Shown: positions 16,476-24,568 of the stretch, one piece after another | Position numbering within the stretch: the stretch's first letter is position 1 | Layout: each line of letters begins with the position of its first letter | Assembly: GCA_035269105.1 (NCBI GenBank) | Contig: DATFJP010000305.1 | Coordinates: 1-27,536, forward strand | Source: JAQYVZ01 sp035269105 | GTDB taxonomy: Bacteria > Desulfobacterota > Desulfuromonadia > Desulfuromonadales > BM103 | DNA length: 27,536 nt | Direction of reading: 5' to 3' | Program-made: the position numbers and the translations under genes | Notes under the pieces: generated by a model | What the model was told of the DNA's origin: nothing | Seen by the model: the letters and a program-made list of their open reading frames with translations, nothing else | The model's database searches: none

Positions 16476-16826
16476 TTACATTCCGGATTTCTCGATATCG
16501 GTTTTACATTCGATGCAGTAGCGGGAAAACGGGCGCACTTCCATCCGCCGTGGGGCGATTTCCTCGCCGCATTCCTCGCAGATGCCGTATTCGCCCGCGG
16601 CCATCCTGTCCAGGGCGGCATCGATGTCGTAAATTCTCTGGCGCTGGGTTTCACTCAGGTTGAACAGAACATCACGATTGTAGGTCATCGCCGACATGTC
16701 GCCGATGTCCGGCACGCCGTCCTGTCCCATTTCGCGGCAGGTTTCATAGGAATTATTGACCTCTTTGAGCAGGGCCTGCCGTTCGTTGAGCAGCTGCTTC
16801 TTGACCTCCTGAAAATCTTTCACCAT
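16476..16826 (-). CDS. DksA/TraR-family zinc-finger protein
   Basis: A 116-residue protein with an N-terminal coiled coil and a C4 zinc finger (C83, C86, C104, C107) in ICEECGEEIAPRR...YCIEC. DksA proteins enter the RNA polymerase secondary channel and, with ppGpp, adjust transcription. At the presumed coiled-coil tip the acidic pair D40 and D43 is present (PDIGDMSA), but the alanine that follows two residues later in DksA is serine here, so activity at the polymerase catalytic centre is not certain. It is shorter than E. coli DksA (151 residues), as is common in this family. AGGAGGG sits 9 bases before the ATG at 16826. It heads the set with lapAB, gpmI and comF. Confidence 0.88.
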   Translation of the reverse strand: MVKDFQEVKKQLLNERQALLKEVNNSYETCREMGQDGVPDIGDMSAMTYNRDVLFNLSETQRQRIYDIDAALDRMAAGEYGICEECGEEIAPRRMEVRPFSRYCIECKTDIEKSGM

Positions 16827-17004
16827 GTAGCCAAACCCTCCTGATCGTTATTATGACGTTGTTCTACTGACAATTCTACAATGAAAAAGGATTCTGCGGG
16901 GTAATTTTTCCCCGGCGGGGTCTCCCTTCTCTTTCTGCACCCGCTGCGATAGCTCGGCAGAAGGATGAAATCATTTGGAAATTATTTTTACGCAAGCGTC
17001 ATGA
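16827..17004. other. Intergenic region between rlmH and the dksA-like gene
   Basis: No gene is seen in these 178 bases. CGGGG (16897-16901) and CCCCG (16910-16914) form a short inverted repeat around an A/T-rich centre but lack a T-tract in the leftward direction, so this is not a good terminator. A promoter for the dksA-like gene should lie here; only AT-rich -10-like strings (for example CATAAT on the minus strand) are seen, without a matching -35. Confidence 0.4.
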
Positions 17005-17475
17005 TTAATGATGGTACGGCTCATTGCGGATAATTGTACAGCACCGATAGAGCTGTTCGAGCAGCAGCAGTCGGGCCATTTGATGGGTCAGCGTCAAAGG
17101 GGTCAGGGACAACAGCAGGTCGGCCCGTTCGCGGACAGTATCACTCAAGCCGTGCGGTCCACCGATGAGTATTACCCAGCCGCTGCAACCTTCAATCATG
17201 TGCCGGTTCAAGCGATCGGCCAATTGGTGAGTCTTGAAGGTCCGGCCGCGCTCATCCAGAACGATAACGAATGCCCCCGCCGGGATACGTTCCAGCAGGC
17301 GCTGCCCTTCGTTTTCGAGAATTCGCGGCAAGTCGGGTTTGCTGCCGGTTTTGTACTCTTTCTGTTCATCGATGACCAGCGGCAGGTAGCGGTTCAGGCG
17401 GGCGGCGAATTCCTGGCAGCCCTCCTTGAGGTAAGCTTCGCTCAGGCGGCCGATGCAGAACAGGTGAAGCTTCAC
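17005..17475 (-). CDS. rlmH: 23S rRNA pseudouridine-1915 N3-methyltransferase
   Basis: RlmH, a SPOUT-class methyltransferase, methylates pseudouridine 1915 in helix 69 of 23S rRNA on the assembled 70S ribosome. The 156-residue length is normal. The SAM-binding knot is seen as LIGGPHGLSD and the C-terminal LTLTHQMARLLLLEQLYRC followed by IIRNEPYHH, which are hallmarks of the family. The start is GTG at 17475, overlapping the rsfS stop (GTGA) and without its own ribosome-binding site, so it should be translated by coupling to rsfS. No terminator is visible after it. Confidence 0.97.
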   Translation of the reverse strand: MKLHLFCIGRLSEAYLKEGCQEFAARLNRYLPLVIDEQKEYKTGSKPDLPRILENEGQRLLERIPAGAFVIVLDERGRTFKTHQLADRLNRHMIEGCSGWVILIGGPHGLSDTVRERADLLLSLTPLTLTHQMARLLLLEQLYRCCTIIRNEPYHH

Positions 17476-17849
17476 GGCTGCGCCAGGGCGGCAGATTGTT
17501 CTTCGTCGGGCAGGGGCACTTCCCGGGCATCACCCCATAAACCGTCCAGGTCGTAAAACTGACGGACCGGCTCATGAAACACGTGGACCATGACATCGCC
17601 GTAATCGAGCAGGACCCAACGGCCCTCCTGCATGCCTTCAATCCCCAGGGGCAAAAGGTCGTAATGCTTTTTCAGGCCCTGGTGGACTGCTTCCGCGCAA
17701 GCCTGAACCTGGCGGTCGGAGCTTCCTGAAGCAAGGATCAGAAAGTCGGTGAGGGATGAGAGGGAACGAACGTCGAGAACGCGAACCTGGGTCGCTTTCT
17801 TGTCGAGAACCTGGGATGCGCAGAAAAGGGCCTTTTCCTTCGTTTGCAA
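17472..17849 (-). CDS. rsfS: Ribosomal silencing factor RsfS
   Basis: RsfS binds ribosomal protein L14 and keeps the subunits apart during starvation. The core DKKATQVRVLDVRSLSSLTDFLILASGSSDRQ and WVLLDYGDVMVHVFHEPVRQFYDLDGLW is intact. I place the start at a TTG (17849), 4 bases after the nadD stop and 8 bases after GGGAG, which gives 125 residues, close to the usual size. An in-frame ATG at 17888 inside nadD is possible but has no ribosome-binding site and adds a non-conserved head. It is coupled to nadD before it and rlmH after it. Confidence 0.93.
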   Translation of the reverse strand: MQTKEKALFCASQVLDKKATQVRVLDVRSLSSLTDFLILASGSSDRQVQACAEAVHQGLKKHYDLLPLGIEGMQEGRWVLLDYGDVMVHVFHEPVRQFYDLDGLWGDAREVPLPDEEQSAALAQP

Positions 17850-17853
17850 ATTA

Positions 17854-18507
17854 TCAGCTCCCTTGCCCTGGTGGTTGGTACAGGGCATGATCAGAAATAT
17901 AGTCAGCGACGGCGGCGGGGACGAGATGGCCGATCGGCAGGCCGGCGGCGACCCGTTCACGGATCTTCGTCGACGAAATGTCCAAGTGGGTTTCTTCGAG
18001 GAAAATCACGGAATTCCCAGATGAATGCTGCATCCTTTTTCGTGCCGAATCATAGCAGAAGTTCCGGTGGACCGCAACGGGCAGGGGGGCGAAGGGATCG
18101 TCGACCTCGATGCCGGGCCGGGTCATCACCACCAGGTGGGCGAGTTCGAACAGTTTTTCGCAGGATTTCCAGCTGCCGAGGTCGCGGTAGGAATCCAGGC
18201 CGATAATGAAGTACCGCTCACCGGCCGGGTCCATGCGCTTGAGATGGCGCAGGGTATCCACGGAATAGCTCTTGCCGCCCCGCTGCTCTTCCAGGTCGCT
18301 GGCCGCAAACGCCGGCTCTCCGGCGATGGCCGCCTGAACCATGGCCATCCGGTGCGGAAATGAAGTGTCAACGGGCTTGTGGGGCGGATCAGCCGAGGGG
18401 ATGAACAGCACCCGATCGAGGCCGCAGGTCTTCAGGACGTCCTTGGCGATCTGCAGATGCGCCTTGTGGATCGGATTGAATGTGCCGCCGAGGATACCAA
18501 GTCTCAT
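17854..18507 (-). CDS. nadD: Nicotinate-nucleotide adenylyltransferase
   Basis: NadD joins nicotinate mononucleotide with ATP to form deamido-NAD in NAD synthesis. The 217-residue product has the nucleotidyltransferase start LGGTFNPIHKAHL (from about 6), close to the family GGTFDPIHxGH with Asn in the variable place, and the second signature ISSTKIRERV near the C-terminus, as expected. The gene lies 17 bases after proA and 4 bases before the rsfS start. nadD-rsfS-rlmH is a widespread order. Confidence 0.96.
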   Translation of the reverse strand: MRLGILGGTFNPIHKAHLQIAKDVLKTCGLDRVLFIPSADPPHKPVDTSFPHRMAMVQAAIAGEPAFAASDLEEQRGGKSYSVDTLRHLKRMDPAGERYFIIGLDSYRDLGSWKSCEKLFELAHLVVMTRPGIEVDDPFAPLPVAVHRNFCYDSARKRMQHSSGNSVIFLEETHLDISSTKIRERVAAGLPIGHLVPAAVADYISDHALYQPPGQGS

Positions 18508-18524
18508 GAATTCAGCACCCTGAT

Positions 18525-19781
18525 TTAGTCCCTCACCTGGCCGTCACCGTAAATAATGAATTTGCGGGTGGTCAAATCTTCCAGTCCCATCGGGCCGAAA
18601 GAGTGCAGTTTGGTGGTGGAAATGCCGATTTCGGCGCCCAGGCCAAGCTGATGACCGTCCGAGAAGCGCGACGAAGCATTCACCATGACCACGCTGGAGT
18701 TGACTTCGTTCAAAAAGCGCTGGGAGTTCTCATAGTCCCGGGTGACGATGACCTCGGTATGCAGGGAGCCGTAGGTGCGAATGTGGTCAATCGCCTCCTC
18801 AAGGTTTTCGACAACCCGGACGGCAAGGGTCAGGTCGAGGTACTCGGCGTACCAGTCTTCCTCGCTGGCGGCCTGGATATCGGGAGCGAACTCCCTGGTG
18901 ACCGGACAGCCGCGCAGTTCGACGCCGTGGCTGCGCATGACCGAAGCAATCCGCGGGATGAAGGTTTCGGCGATGTCCTGGTGAACCAGCAGGGTTTCCA
19001 TAGCGTTGCAGACACCCGGCCGCTGAACCTTGGCGTTGACGCAGATCTTTTCGGCCTGGGCAAAATCGGCTGAGGCGTCGACGAAGGTATGGCAGACGCC
19101 CTTGTAGTGCTTGATCACCGGGATTCGCGAATGCTCGCTGACGAAGCGGATCAGGCCTTCGCCGCCGCGGGGTATGATCAAATCAATCTCGTCCTCTCTT
19201 TTCAGCAACTCCAGCATGGCATCGCGGTCGGTGGTCTTGATGACCTGCAGGCAGGCGGCCGGCAGGCCCATGCGCTCCAATTGGTTCTGCAGAATGCCGC
19301 CGATGGCCAGGTTGGAATGCAGCGACTCTTTGCCGCCACGCAGAATGACGGCGTTGCCGCTCTTGAGGCAGAGCCCGGCGGCATCCGCAGTTACGTTCGG
19401 CCGGGATTCGTAGATAATGCCGATGACGCCCAGGGGAACCCGCATCCGGCCAACCAGCAGTCCATTGGGCCGACGCCGCATGCCAGTCACCTCGCCGACC
19501 GGGTCTGGCAGTTCGGCGACTTCCCGAAGCCCGTCGGCCATGCCGCGGATACGGCCGCTGTCCAGGGTCAGGCGGTCGAGCATGGCGGTGGACAGTCCGG
19601 CGGCACGGGCGGCCATCAGATCTTTTTCATTTTCCCCGGTGAGCTGTTCCTGGGCATCGAGCAGGCCCTGCGCCATGCGCCGCAGCAGTTCGTTCTTGAC
19701 GTTGGCAGACAGGCTGCCGAGCCTCCGGGAGGCCTCCCGGGCATTCCTGGCAACGTGGATCATCTGTTCGGTGACGGTCAT
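18525..19781 (-). CDS. proA: Gamma-glutamyl phosphate reductase
   Basis: ProA reduces gamma-glutamyl phosphate with NADPH to glutamate semialdehyde, the second step of proline synthesis, following ProB encoded just upstream. The product has 418 residues from the ATG at 19781, chosen because GGGAGG lies about 10 bases before it; the frame extends upstream without family-like sequence. Seen are YESRPNVTADAAGLCLKSGN, RGGKES (148-153), and the catalytic cysteine C258 in RPGVCNAMETLLVH, all usual for the aldehyde-dehydrogenase-like fold. Proline's last enzyme, ProC, is not in the window. Confidence 0.97.
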   Translation of the reverse strand: MTVTEQMIHVARNAREASRRLGSLSANVKNELLRRMAQGLLDAQEQLTGENEKDLMAARAAGLSTAMLDRLTLDSGRIRGMADGLREVAELPDPVGEVTGMRRRPNGLLVGRMRVPLGVIGIIYESRPNVTADAAGLCLKSGNAVILRGGKESLHSNLAIGGILQNQLERMGLPAACLQVIKTTDRDAMLELLKREDEIDLIIPRGGEGLIRFVSEHSRIPVIKHYKGVCHTFVDASADFAQAEKICVNAKVQRPGVCNAMETLLVHQDIAETFIPRIASVMRSHGVELRGCPVTREFAPDIQAASEEDWYAEYLDLTLAVRVVENLEEAIDHIRTYGSLHTEVIVTRDYENSQRFLNEVNSSVVMVNASSRFSDGHQLGLGAEIGISTTKLHSFGPMGLEDLTTRKFIIYGDGQVRD

Positions 19782-19922
19782 GGTATCTGATCCTCCCGGA
19801 TGAGAGTTTGACGGGAAACGGCAAGCACGGCGAAAAGCGGCTTGCTCATAGAATACAACATGCCAAAGGCCCGGGAAAGCTCGCATGGCCTGCAATAGAC
19901 CGGTTTTTTGTCCGGCAATGCG

Positions 19923-21044
19923 CTAAAGCTGCAGGACCAGATTATCGCGGTGGACGATTTCATCGCCGTATTGATAACCTAGAATGGCAGCGATTTCACT
20001 GGTTTTTCTGCCCTGAATGCGGACCAGTTCCGCCGAAGTGTAATTGGTGACCCCCTTGGCGAACTCCCGACCGTCGATATTGCAGAGGCGCACCGCATCG
20101 CCGCGTTCGAAACTGCCCTCGATGTCGCGAACGCCCGAGGGCAGGAGACTTTTGCCTTTTTCGGCCACTGCCCGGTAAGCCCCTTCGTCCAGGAAGAGTT
20201 TCCCCCGCGGTTTTTTGGTGAAGGCGATCCAGTGCTTGCGGGCGGCCATGGGATCGCGGGCCGGCAGAAAATAGGTGCCCAGCTCGTGACCGTCAAACAG
20301 GTGCAGCAGGTTGTGACCGTTCCGGCCGTTGATGATGGCGGTCCCCGCACCGTAGAGGGTGGCCCGCTTGGCGGCCTTGAGCTTGGTGACCATGCCGCCG
20401 GTGCCCAGCAGACCGCTCTCGGTGCCGGCCATCTGTTCGATTTCGGGAGTAATGCGCTCGACCTCGGAAATCAGGCGGGCATCGGCGTGGCGGCGGGGGT
20501 CGCGGTCATAGAGTCCGTCGACGTCGGATAGAATAACGAGCAGCTGCGCTTCGACCAGATTGGTCACCATGGAGGACAGGTTGTCGTTGTCGCCGAACCG
20601 CAGTTCGTCGACCACAACTGTATCGTTTTCGTTAATGATCGGAATAACGTCGTATTCAAGCAAGGTCATCAGCGTATTGCGGGCATTCAGATAGCGCCGC
20701 CGATTGGCCAGGTCATCCCGGGTCAGCAGAACCTGGGCCGCCTGGTGGCCGTGGTGGTGAAGTGCGTCCTTGAAAACCCGCATGAGGCGGCTCTGGCCGA
20801 TTGCCGCGGCGGCCTGCTTGAGGGGGATTGTCTGCGGGCGTCCCTGGATACCGAGGTCTTTACGACCGGCGGCGATGGCTCCCGAGGAGACCAGGACCAC
20901 CTCGAACCCTCGCTGGCGCAGCTGATCGACGTCATTGCAGATGTTCTGGATTTTTTCGACATCGAGGCCGTTCTCGTCGGAGATGACTCCGCTGCCGATC
21001 TTCACCACCACCCGCTTGACATGAGCCAGAAGTATCGTTCGCAT
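19923..21044 (-). CDS. proB: Glutamate 5-kinase with PUA domain
   Basis: ProB phosphorylates glutamate, the first and proline-inhibited step of proline synthesis. The 373-residue product starts at ATG 21044 and has the amino-acid kinase part VVVKIGSGVI and LVSSGAIAAG (51-60), then IPIINENDTVVVDELRFGDND, followed by a C-terminal PUA domain (about 280-373) as in most bacterial ProB. No Shine-Dalgarno is evident before this ATG; a frame runs to 21110 inside the end of obgE, but the family consensus starts near MRTILLAH. The order obgE-proB-proA is common in bacteria. Confidence 0.96.
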   Translation of the reverse strand: MRTILLAHVKRVVVKIGSGVISDENGLDVEKIQNICNDVDQLRQRGFEVVLVSSGAIAAGRKDLGIQGRPQTIPLKQAAAAIGQSRLMRVFKDALHHHGHQAAQVLLTRDDLANRRRYLNARNTLMTLLEYDVIPIINENDTVVVDELRFGDNDNLSSMVTNLVEAQLLVILSDVDGLYDRDPRRHADARLISEVERITPEIEQMAGTESGLLGTGGMVTKLKAAKRATLYGAGTAIINGRNGHNLLHLFDGHELGTYFLPARDPMAARKHWIAFTKKPRGKLFLDEGAYRAVAEKGKSLLPSGVRDIEGSFERGDAVRLCNIDGREFAKGVTNYTSAELVRIQGRKTSEIAAILGYQYGDEIVHRDNLVLQL

Positions 21045-21084
21045 TTGTAAACTTTTGAGAAATGTTTGAAAAAACTCGGGAATT

Positions 21085-22131
21085 CTACCTGTCGTCATCC
21101 GAGGTGTCAAGCGAGCCCCGCCTGGGAGTCCGGATCCGGCCCAGTTCTTTGCTGACCGTCTGGACCAGAACCGGGATACCTTCGCCGGTCACTGCTGAAA
21201 CAGCCAGGGTGCGCACCCCCTGGCTTGCGAAGACCGGCTCCAGGTCGGCCACCTGCTGGCGAACTTCGGTCATGTCGAGCTTGGTGAAAACCACCAGCAT
21301 CGGGCGGGCCATCAATTCAGGGTTGTATTGTTCCAGTTCGCGGTTGATCGCCGCGAAGTTTTCCAGGGGGTCTCCCTCCTGCATGCCGGACAGATCAACA
21401 AGATGCAGGAACAGGTCGGTGCGTTCGATATGCCGCAGAAAGCGGATACCCAGCCCCTGGCCTTCGCTGGCCCCGGCAATCAGCCCCGGGATGTCAGCCA
21501 TGACAAAAGAGCCAAAATCACCATGGCGGACGACGCCGAGATTGGGGACCAGGGTGGTAAAAGGATAATCAGCGATTTTGGGGCGGGCTGCCGAAACGCT
21601 GGAGATCAGGGTTGACTTGCCTGCATTCGGCAGCCCAACCAGGCCGACGTCGGCCAGCAGTTTCAGCTGCAGGCGCAGGGTCCGTTCCTCGCCCGGCTGG
21701 CCGGGCTGGGTGTGCCGCGGCGCACGGTTGGTCGAAGTGGCGAAACGGGCATTGCCCCGGCCGCCCTGGCCACCCCGCAGGAGACGGACCTGCCGGTCGG
21801 ATTCGGTCAGATCGGCGAGCTGCTCACCGGTTTCTTCGTCATAGACCAGAGTCCCTGGCGGCACCTTGATCACCAGGGGGTCGCCATTTTTGCCGTGCCG
21901 GGTCTTACCCATGCCGGGAGCGCCGTTTTGCGCCCGGTACTGGGCTCGGTAACGCAGGTCGAGCAGGGTGTTGAGGCCCGGGTCGACTTCGAACAGGACG
22001 TCGCCGCCGTCACCGCCATCGCCGCCGTCCGGTCCGCCGCGCGGGATGAATTTCTCCCTGCGGAACGACAGACAGCCGCGGCCGCCGTCACCGGCCTTGA
22101 CTTGAAATTTGACTTCGTCAACAAAGTTCAT
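21085..22131 (-). CDS. obgE: GTPase Obg/CgtA
   Basis: Obg is an essential GTPase acting in 50S subunit assembly and growth control. The 348-residue product has the glycine-rich Obg fold at the N-terminus (GDGGRGCLSFRREKFIPRGG, then GGDGGDGGDVLFEVD), and the G domain with G1 GLPNAGKST (166-174), switch region YPFTTLVPNLG, G3 DIPGLIAGA (213-221) and G4 FTKLD. The C-terminus is short and polar, without the long extra domain of Gram-positive Obg. It follows rpmA but is separated from it by a terminator-like hairpin. Confidence 0.97.
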   Translation of the reverse strand: MNFVDEVKFQVKAGDGGRGCLSFRREKFIPRGGPDGGDGGDGGDVLFEVDPGLNTLLDLRYRAQYRAQNGAPGMGKTRHGKNGDPLVIKVPPGTLVYDEETGEQLADLTESDRQVRLLRGGQGGRGNARFATSTNRAPRHTQPGQPGEERTLRLQLKLLADVGLVGLPNAGKSTLISSVSAARPKIADYPFTTLVPNLGVVRHGDFGSFVMADIPGLIAGASEGQGLGIRFLRHIERTDLFLHLVDLSGMQEGDPLENFAAINRELEQYNPELMARPMLVVFTKLDMTEVRQQVADLEPVFASQGVRTLAVSAVTGEGIPVLVQTVSKELGRIRTPRRGSLDTSDDDR

Positions 22132-22164
22132 GAGGGAAAAGCTGCCTTGCCGAGCTGTACATAG

Positions 22165-22200
22165 AAAAAAGCCCGGAACTCTTGAGGAGCCCGGGCTTTT
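22165..22200 (-). terminator. Terminator or attenuator between rpmA and obgE
   Basis: On the minus strand AAAAGCCCGG (22200-22191) pairs with CCGGGCTTTT (22176-22167), followed by further T to 22165. It forms a strong GC stem ending in a T-run and is nearly symmetrical, so it could work in both directions. It would end the rplU-rpmA transcript, with obgE served by read-through or by a promoter not seen. Confidence 0.82.
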
Positions 22201-22221
22201 GAAAATTACGCTTGCTGAAGC

Positions 22222-22476
22222 TCAGGCCGCGTAGACGCTGACCTTCTTCCTGGTCTTGTCCAGGCGTTCGAATTTGACCACTCCGTCAATCAGGGCGAAC
22301 AGAGTATAATCCTTGCCGCAGCCGACATTGCTGCCGGCGTGAATACTGGTGCCGCGCTGGCGGACCAGGATCGAGCCTGCGGCAACCTGTTGGCCGGCGA
22401 ACCGCTTGACGCCGAGGCGCTTACCAGCACTGTCGCGACCGTTACGGGTACTGCCAACACCTTTTTTATGAGCCAT
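22222..22476 (-). CDS. rpmA: 50S ribosomal protein L27
   Basis: L27 of 84 residues with the conserved MAHKKGVGSTRNGRDSAGKR start and GSILVRQRGTSIHAG. Its N-terminus reaches the peptidyl-transferase centre; here it starts directly with AHKKG, so no N-terminal cleavage extension of the Firmicutes kind is present. It lies 27 bases after rplU. Confidence 0.98.
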   Translation of the reverse strand: MAHKKGVGSTRNGRDSAGKRLGVKRFAGQQVAAGSILVRQRGTSIHAGSNVGCGKDYTLFALIDGVVKFERLDKTRKKVSVYAA

Positions 22477-22503
22477 GGAACTGCCTCCTTGCTGACCTAA
22501 ACT

Positions 22504-22812
22504 TTAAGCTTCGATGCCCGTGACCTGCAGGCGGGTAATCGGTTGTCGGTGTCCGTTGAGTTTGCGATAGTTCTTGCGGCGTTTCGATTTGAAGACCAGG
22601 ATCTTTTTGTCTTTGCCCTGTTCCACAATCTTCGCCGTGACTTTCGCATCGGGCAAGAGAGGTGTTCCGATTTTGACCTCTTCTCCGCCAACCATGAGGA
22701 CCTCATCCAGCTCGATGGTATCGCCCACCTCGCCAGTCAGTTTCTCGACCTTGAGCAGGTCGCCCTCGGATACTTTGTATTGTTTTCCTCCGGTTTTGAT
22801 CACCGCGTACAT
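22504..22812 (-). CDS. rplU: 50S ribosomal protein L21
   Basis: L21 of 102 residues beginning MYAVIKTGGKQYKVSEGD, the universal start of this protein, which fixes the ATG at 22812; GAGGTGATC lies just upstream. The C-terminal part (KSKRRKNYRKLNGHRQP) is basic as expected for rRNA contact. It is the first gene after a good promoter and forms the usual L21-L27 pair with rpmA. Confidence 0.98.
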   Translation of the reverse strand: MYAVIKTGGKQYKVSEGDLLKVEKLTGEVGDTIELDEVLMVGGEEVKIGTPLLPDAKVTAKIVEQGKDKKILVFKSKRRKNYRKLNGHRQPITRLQVTGIEA

Positions 22813-22835
22813 CCAGATCACCTCGCTTTCGGCCT

Positions 22836-22865
22836 TGAGCGGATTCGGCCTCTGCGGCCTGCTCA
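22836..22865 (-). promoter_or_regulatory. Possible leader hairpin of rplU mRNA
   Basis: In the roughly 57-base leader, TGAGC (22865-22861) pairs with GCTCA (22840-22836), with an inner GGCC/GGCC pairing. It could be an autoregulatory site for a ribosomal protein, as is known for other r-protein leaders. This is inference only. Confidence 0.3.
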
Positions 22866-22875
22866 GGAACTCTAC

Positions 22876-22905
22876 CTTATAGGCCGGCAAGCGGTTGCCT
22901 GTCAA
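22876..22905 (-). promoter_or_regulatory. Sigma-70 promoter of rplU-rpmA
   Basis: A perfect TTGACA (22905-22900) and TATAAG (22881-22876) lie 18 bases apart on the minus strand, 64 bases before the rplU start. It is the best promoter match in the window. Confidence 0.75.
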
Positions 22906-22925
22906 GAGAAAATTGGTCCAAACGA

Positions 22926-22962
22926 GGGACGCTTCCGAGGGACACTTCCCCGGAAGCGTCCC
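22926..22962. repeat. GC-rich palindrome with tandem repeat between rng and rplU
   Basis: GGGACGCTTCC (22926-22936) and GGAAGCGTCCC (22952-22962) form a perfect 11-bp stem. The plus strand also shows a tandem repeat GAGGGACGCTTCC / GAGGGACACTTCC (22924-22949) with one difference. It may help end rng transcription, but no T-tract follows, and it looks more like a REP-type extragenic palindrome. Confidence 0.6.
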
Positions 22963-23022
22963 TGGCGGATAAAGGATTATCAAAGCCGCTCAGGGAGGAG
23001 CGTTTATCGGTGGGTGTGGTTT

Positions 23023-24534
23023 TTACCCGACCAGGATGTTGAACTGTTCGATATGGAAACCGGGACGGGCATGGATGGTGACCTGTTTTTCATAGCGCTC
23101 CTCCAGTTCCTCGATGCCCGGGCGTTCCTCGTCGTAGAGCAGGTTGGCGATGTCGGGGTGAACATTCAGGGTCATCCGGTAGCCGGGTGCATTGTGCATC
23201 TCTTTCTGCAGCTCGCGAAAGATTTCGTAGACGGTGGTGGTCTTGCTCTTGATGTACCCCTTGCCCTCGCAGTAGGGGCAGGCCTCGCATAGAGTCCGGC
23301 CGATGCTTTCCCGGACCCGCTTGCGGGTCATCTCGACCAGGCCCAGTTCGGAAATCTTGAGGATGTTGGTTTTCGATTTGTCCAGCTTGAGCGCTTCCTC
23401 GAGGGCGGCGTGAACTTTCTCCCGATGTGCTTCTTTCTCCATGTCGATGAAGTCGATGATGATCAGGCCGCCGATGTTGCGCAGCCGCAGTTGGAAGGCG
23501 ACTTCCTTGACTGCTTCGAGATTGGTCTTGAGAATCGTGTCTTCCAGGTTGTGCTTGCCGACGAAGCGGCCGGTGTTGACGTCGATGGCCGCCAGGGCCT
23601 CGGTCTGCTCGATAATGATATAGCCACCGCTTTTCAGCCAGACCTTGCGGCCCAGGGCGCGGGAGATCTCGACCTCAAGGCCGAAGGCGTCGAAGATAGG
23701 TTCGTCTTCCCGGTAGTGTTCGACGGGGAAGCTATGGCCGGGCATGAAAGTGTCCAGGAAGCCGACGATCTTGCGGTGACCTTCCTCGGAATCGACGATA
23801 ATGCGTGAGACGTCCTCGGTCAGAATGTCGCGCAGCACCTTGCTGGTAACATCCAGGTCGGAATGAATCAGGCATGGCGCGCCCTTGCCGTTGTTGCGCT
23901 GACTGATCTGCTCCCAGAGGCCGACCAGGTAGTCCATATCGGCCTTGAGTTCATCGGCGCCTTTGCCTTCCGCGGCCGTGCGGACGATGAACCCGGTTCC
24001 TTCGGGGCGCAAGACATCCACCAGGTGGCGCAGGCGGTTCCGTTCTTCTTCATTTTCGATGCGGCGGGAGATGCCGACATGATCGACGGTCGGCATGTAA
24101 ACCAGGTTGCGCCCCGGCAGGGAGATGTGCGAGGTGATGCGAGCGCCCTTGGTGCCGATCGGTTCCTTCGAGACCTGGACCAGGATCTCCTGCCCTTCCT
24201 GCAGAAGGTCCTCGATCGGCGGCAGAGGGGGGCGTTCTTCCGCCGTGTCGTCGCCGGCCTCGCGGGAGGGCTGATTACCTTCGATATAGCGTTCGACCGC
24301 CTCGATTTCATCCAGGACATCGGCCACGTAGAGAAAGGCGGCTTTGTCCAGGCCGATATCGACAAAGGCGGCCTGCATGCCGGGCAGAACCCGGATCACC
24401 TTGCCGCGATAGATATTGCCGACGATGCCCATCTCCCGGCTGCGTTCGATATAGAGTTCGGCGATGTGACCGCTCTCCAGCAAGGCGACCCGCGTCTCGT
24501 GGGAGGTAATGTTGATGACCAGTTCCTTGGTCAT
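23023..24534 (-). CDS. rng: Ribonuclease G (RNase E/G family)
   Basis: Endoribonuclease that matures rRNA and helps decay mRNA by cutting AU-rich single strands with a preference for 5' monophosphate ends. The product has 503 residues. The ATG at 24534 is chosen because GGAG lies 6 bases before it; that GGAG is part of an upstream in-frame ATG (24546), which has no site of its own. The S1 domain (about 30-130) is split by an acidic insert around 85-110. Catalytic metal ligands D318 (AIDVNTGR) and D361 (IIIDFIDM) and the zinc-link cysteines C419/C422 (CPYC) are visible. No long RNase E-type scaffold tail is present. It lies in the Geobacter-like order between the radical SAM gene and rplU. Confidence 0.96.
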   Translation of the reverse strand: MTKELVINITSHETRVALLESGHIAELYIERSREMGIVGNIYRGKVIRVLPGMQAAFVDIGLDKAAFLYVADVLDEIEAVERYIEGNQPSREAGDDTAEERPPLPPIEDLLQEGQEILVQVSKEPIGTKGARITSHISLPGRNLVYMPTVDHVGISRRIENEEERNRLRHLVDVLRPEGTGFIVRTAAEGKGADELKADMDYLVGLWEQISQRNNGKGAPCLIHSDLDVTSKVLRDILTEDVSRIIVDSEEGHRKIVGFLDTFMPGHSFPVEHYREDEPIFDAFGLEVEISRALGRKVWLKSGGYIIIEQTEALAAIDVNTGRFVGKHNLEDTILKTNLEAVKEVAFQLRLRNIGGLIIIDFIDMEKEAHREKVHAALEEALKLDKSKTNILKISELGLVEMTRKRVRESIGRTLCEACPYCEGKGYIKSKTTTVYEIFRELQKEMHNAPGYRMTLNVHPDIANLLYDEERPGIEELEERYEKQVTIHARPGFHIEQFNILVG

Positions 24535-24568
24535 GTGTGTCTCCATTGGCTTCCATCCAGCAATTCAG

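Noticed and set aside
16897..16914. Terminator between rlmH and the dksA-like gene
   Set aside because: The stem is only 5 bp and no T-tract follows it in the direction of transcription.
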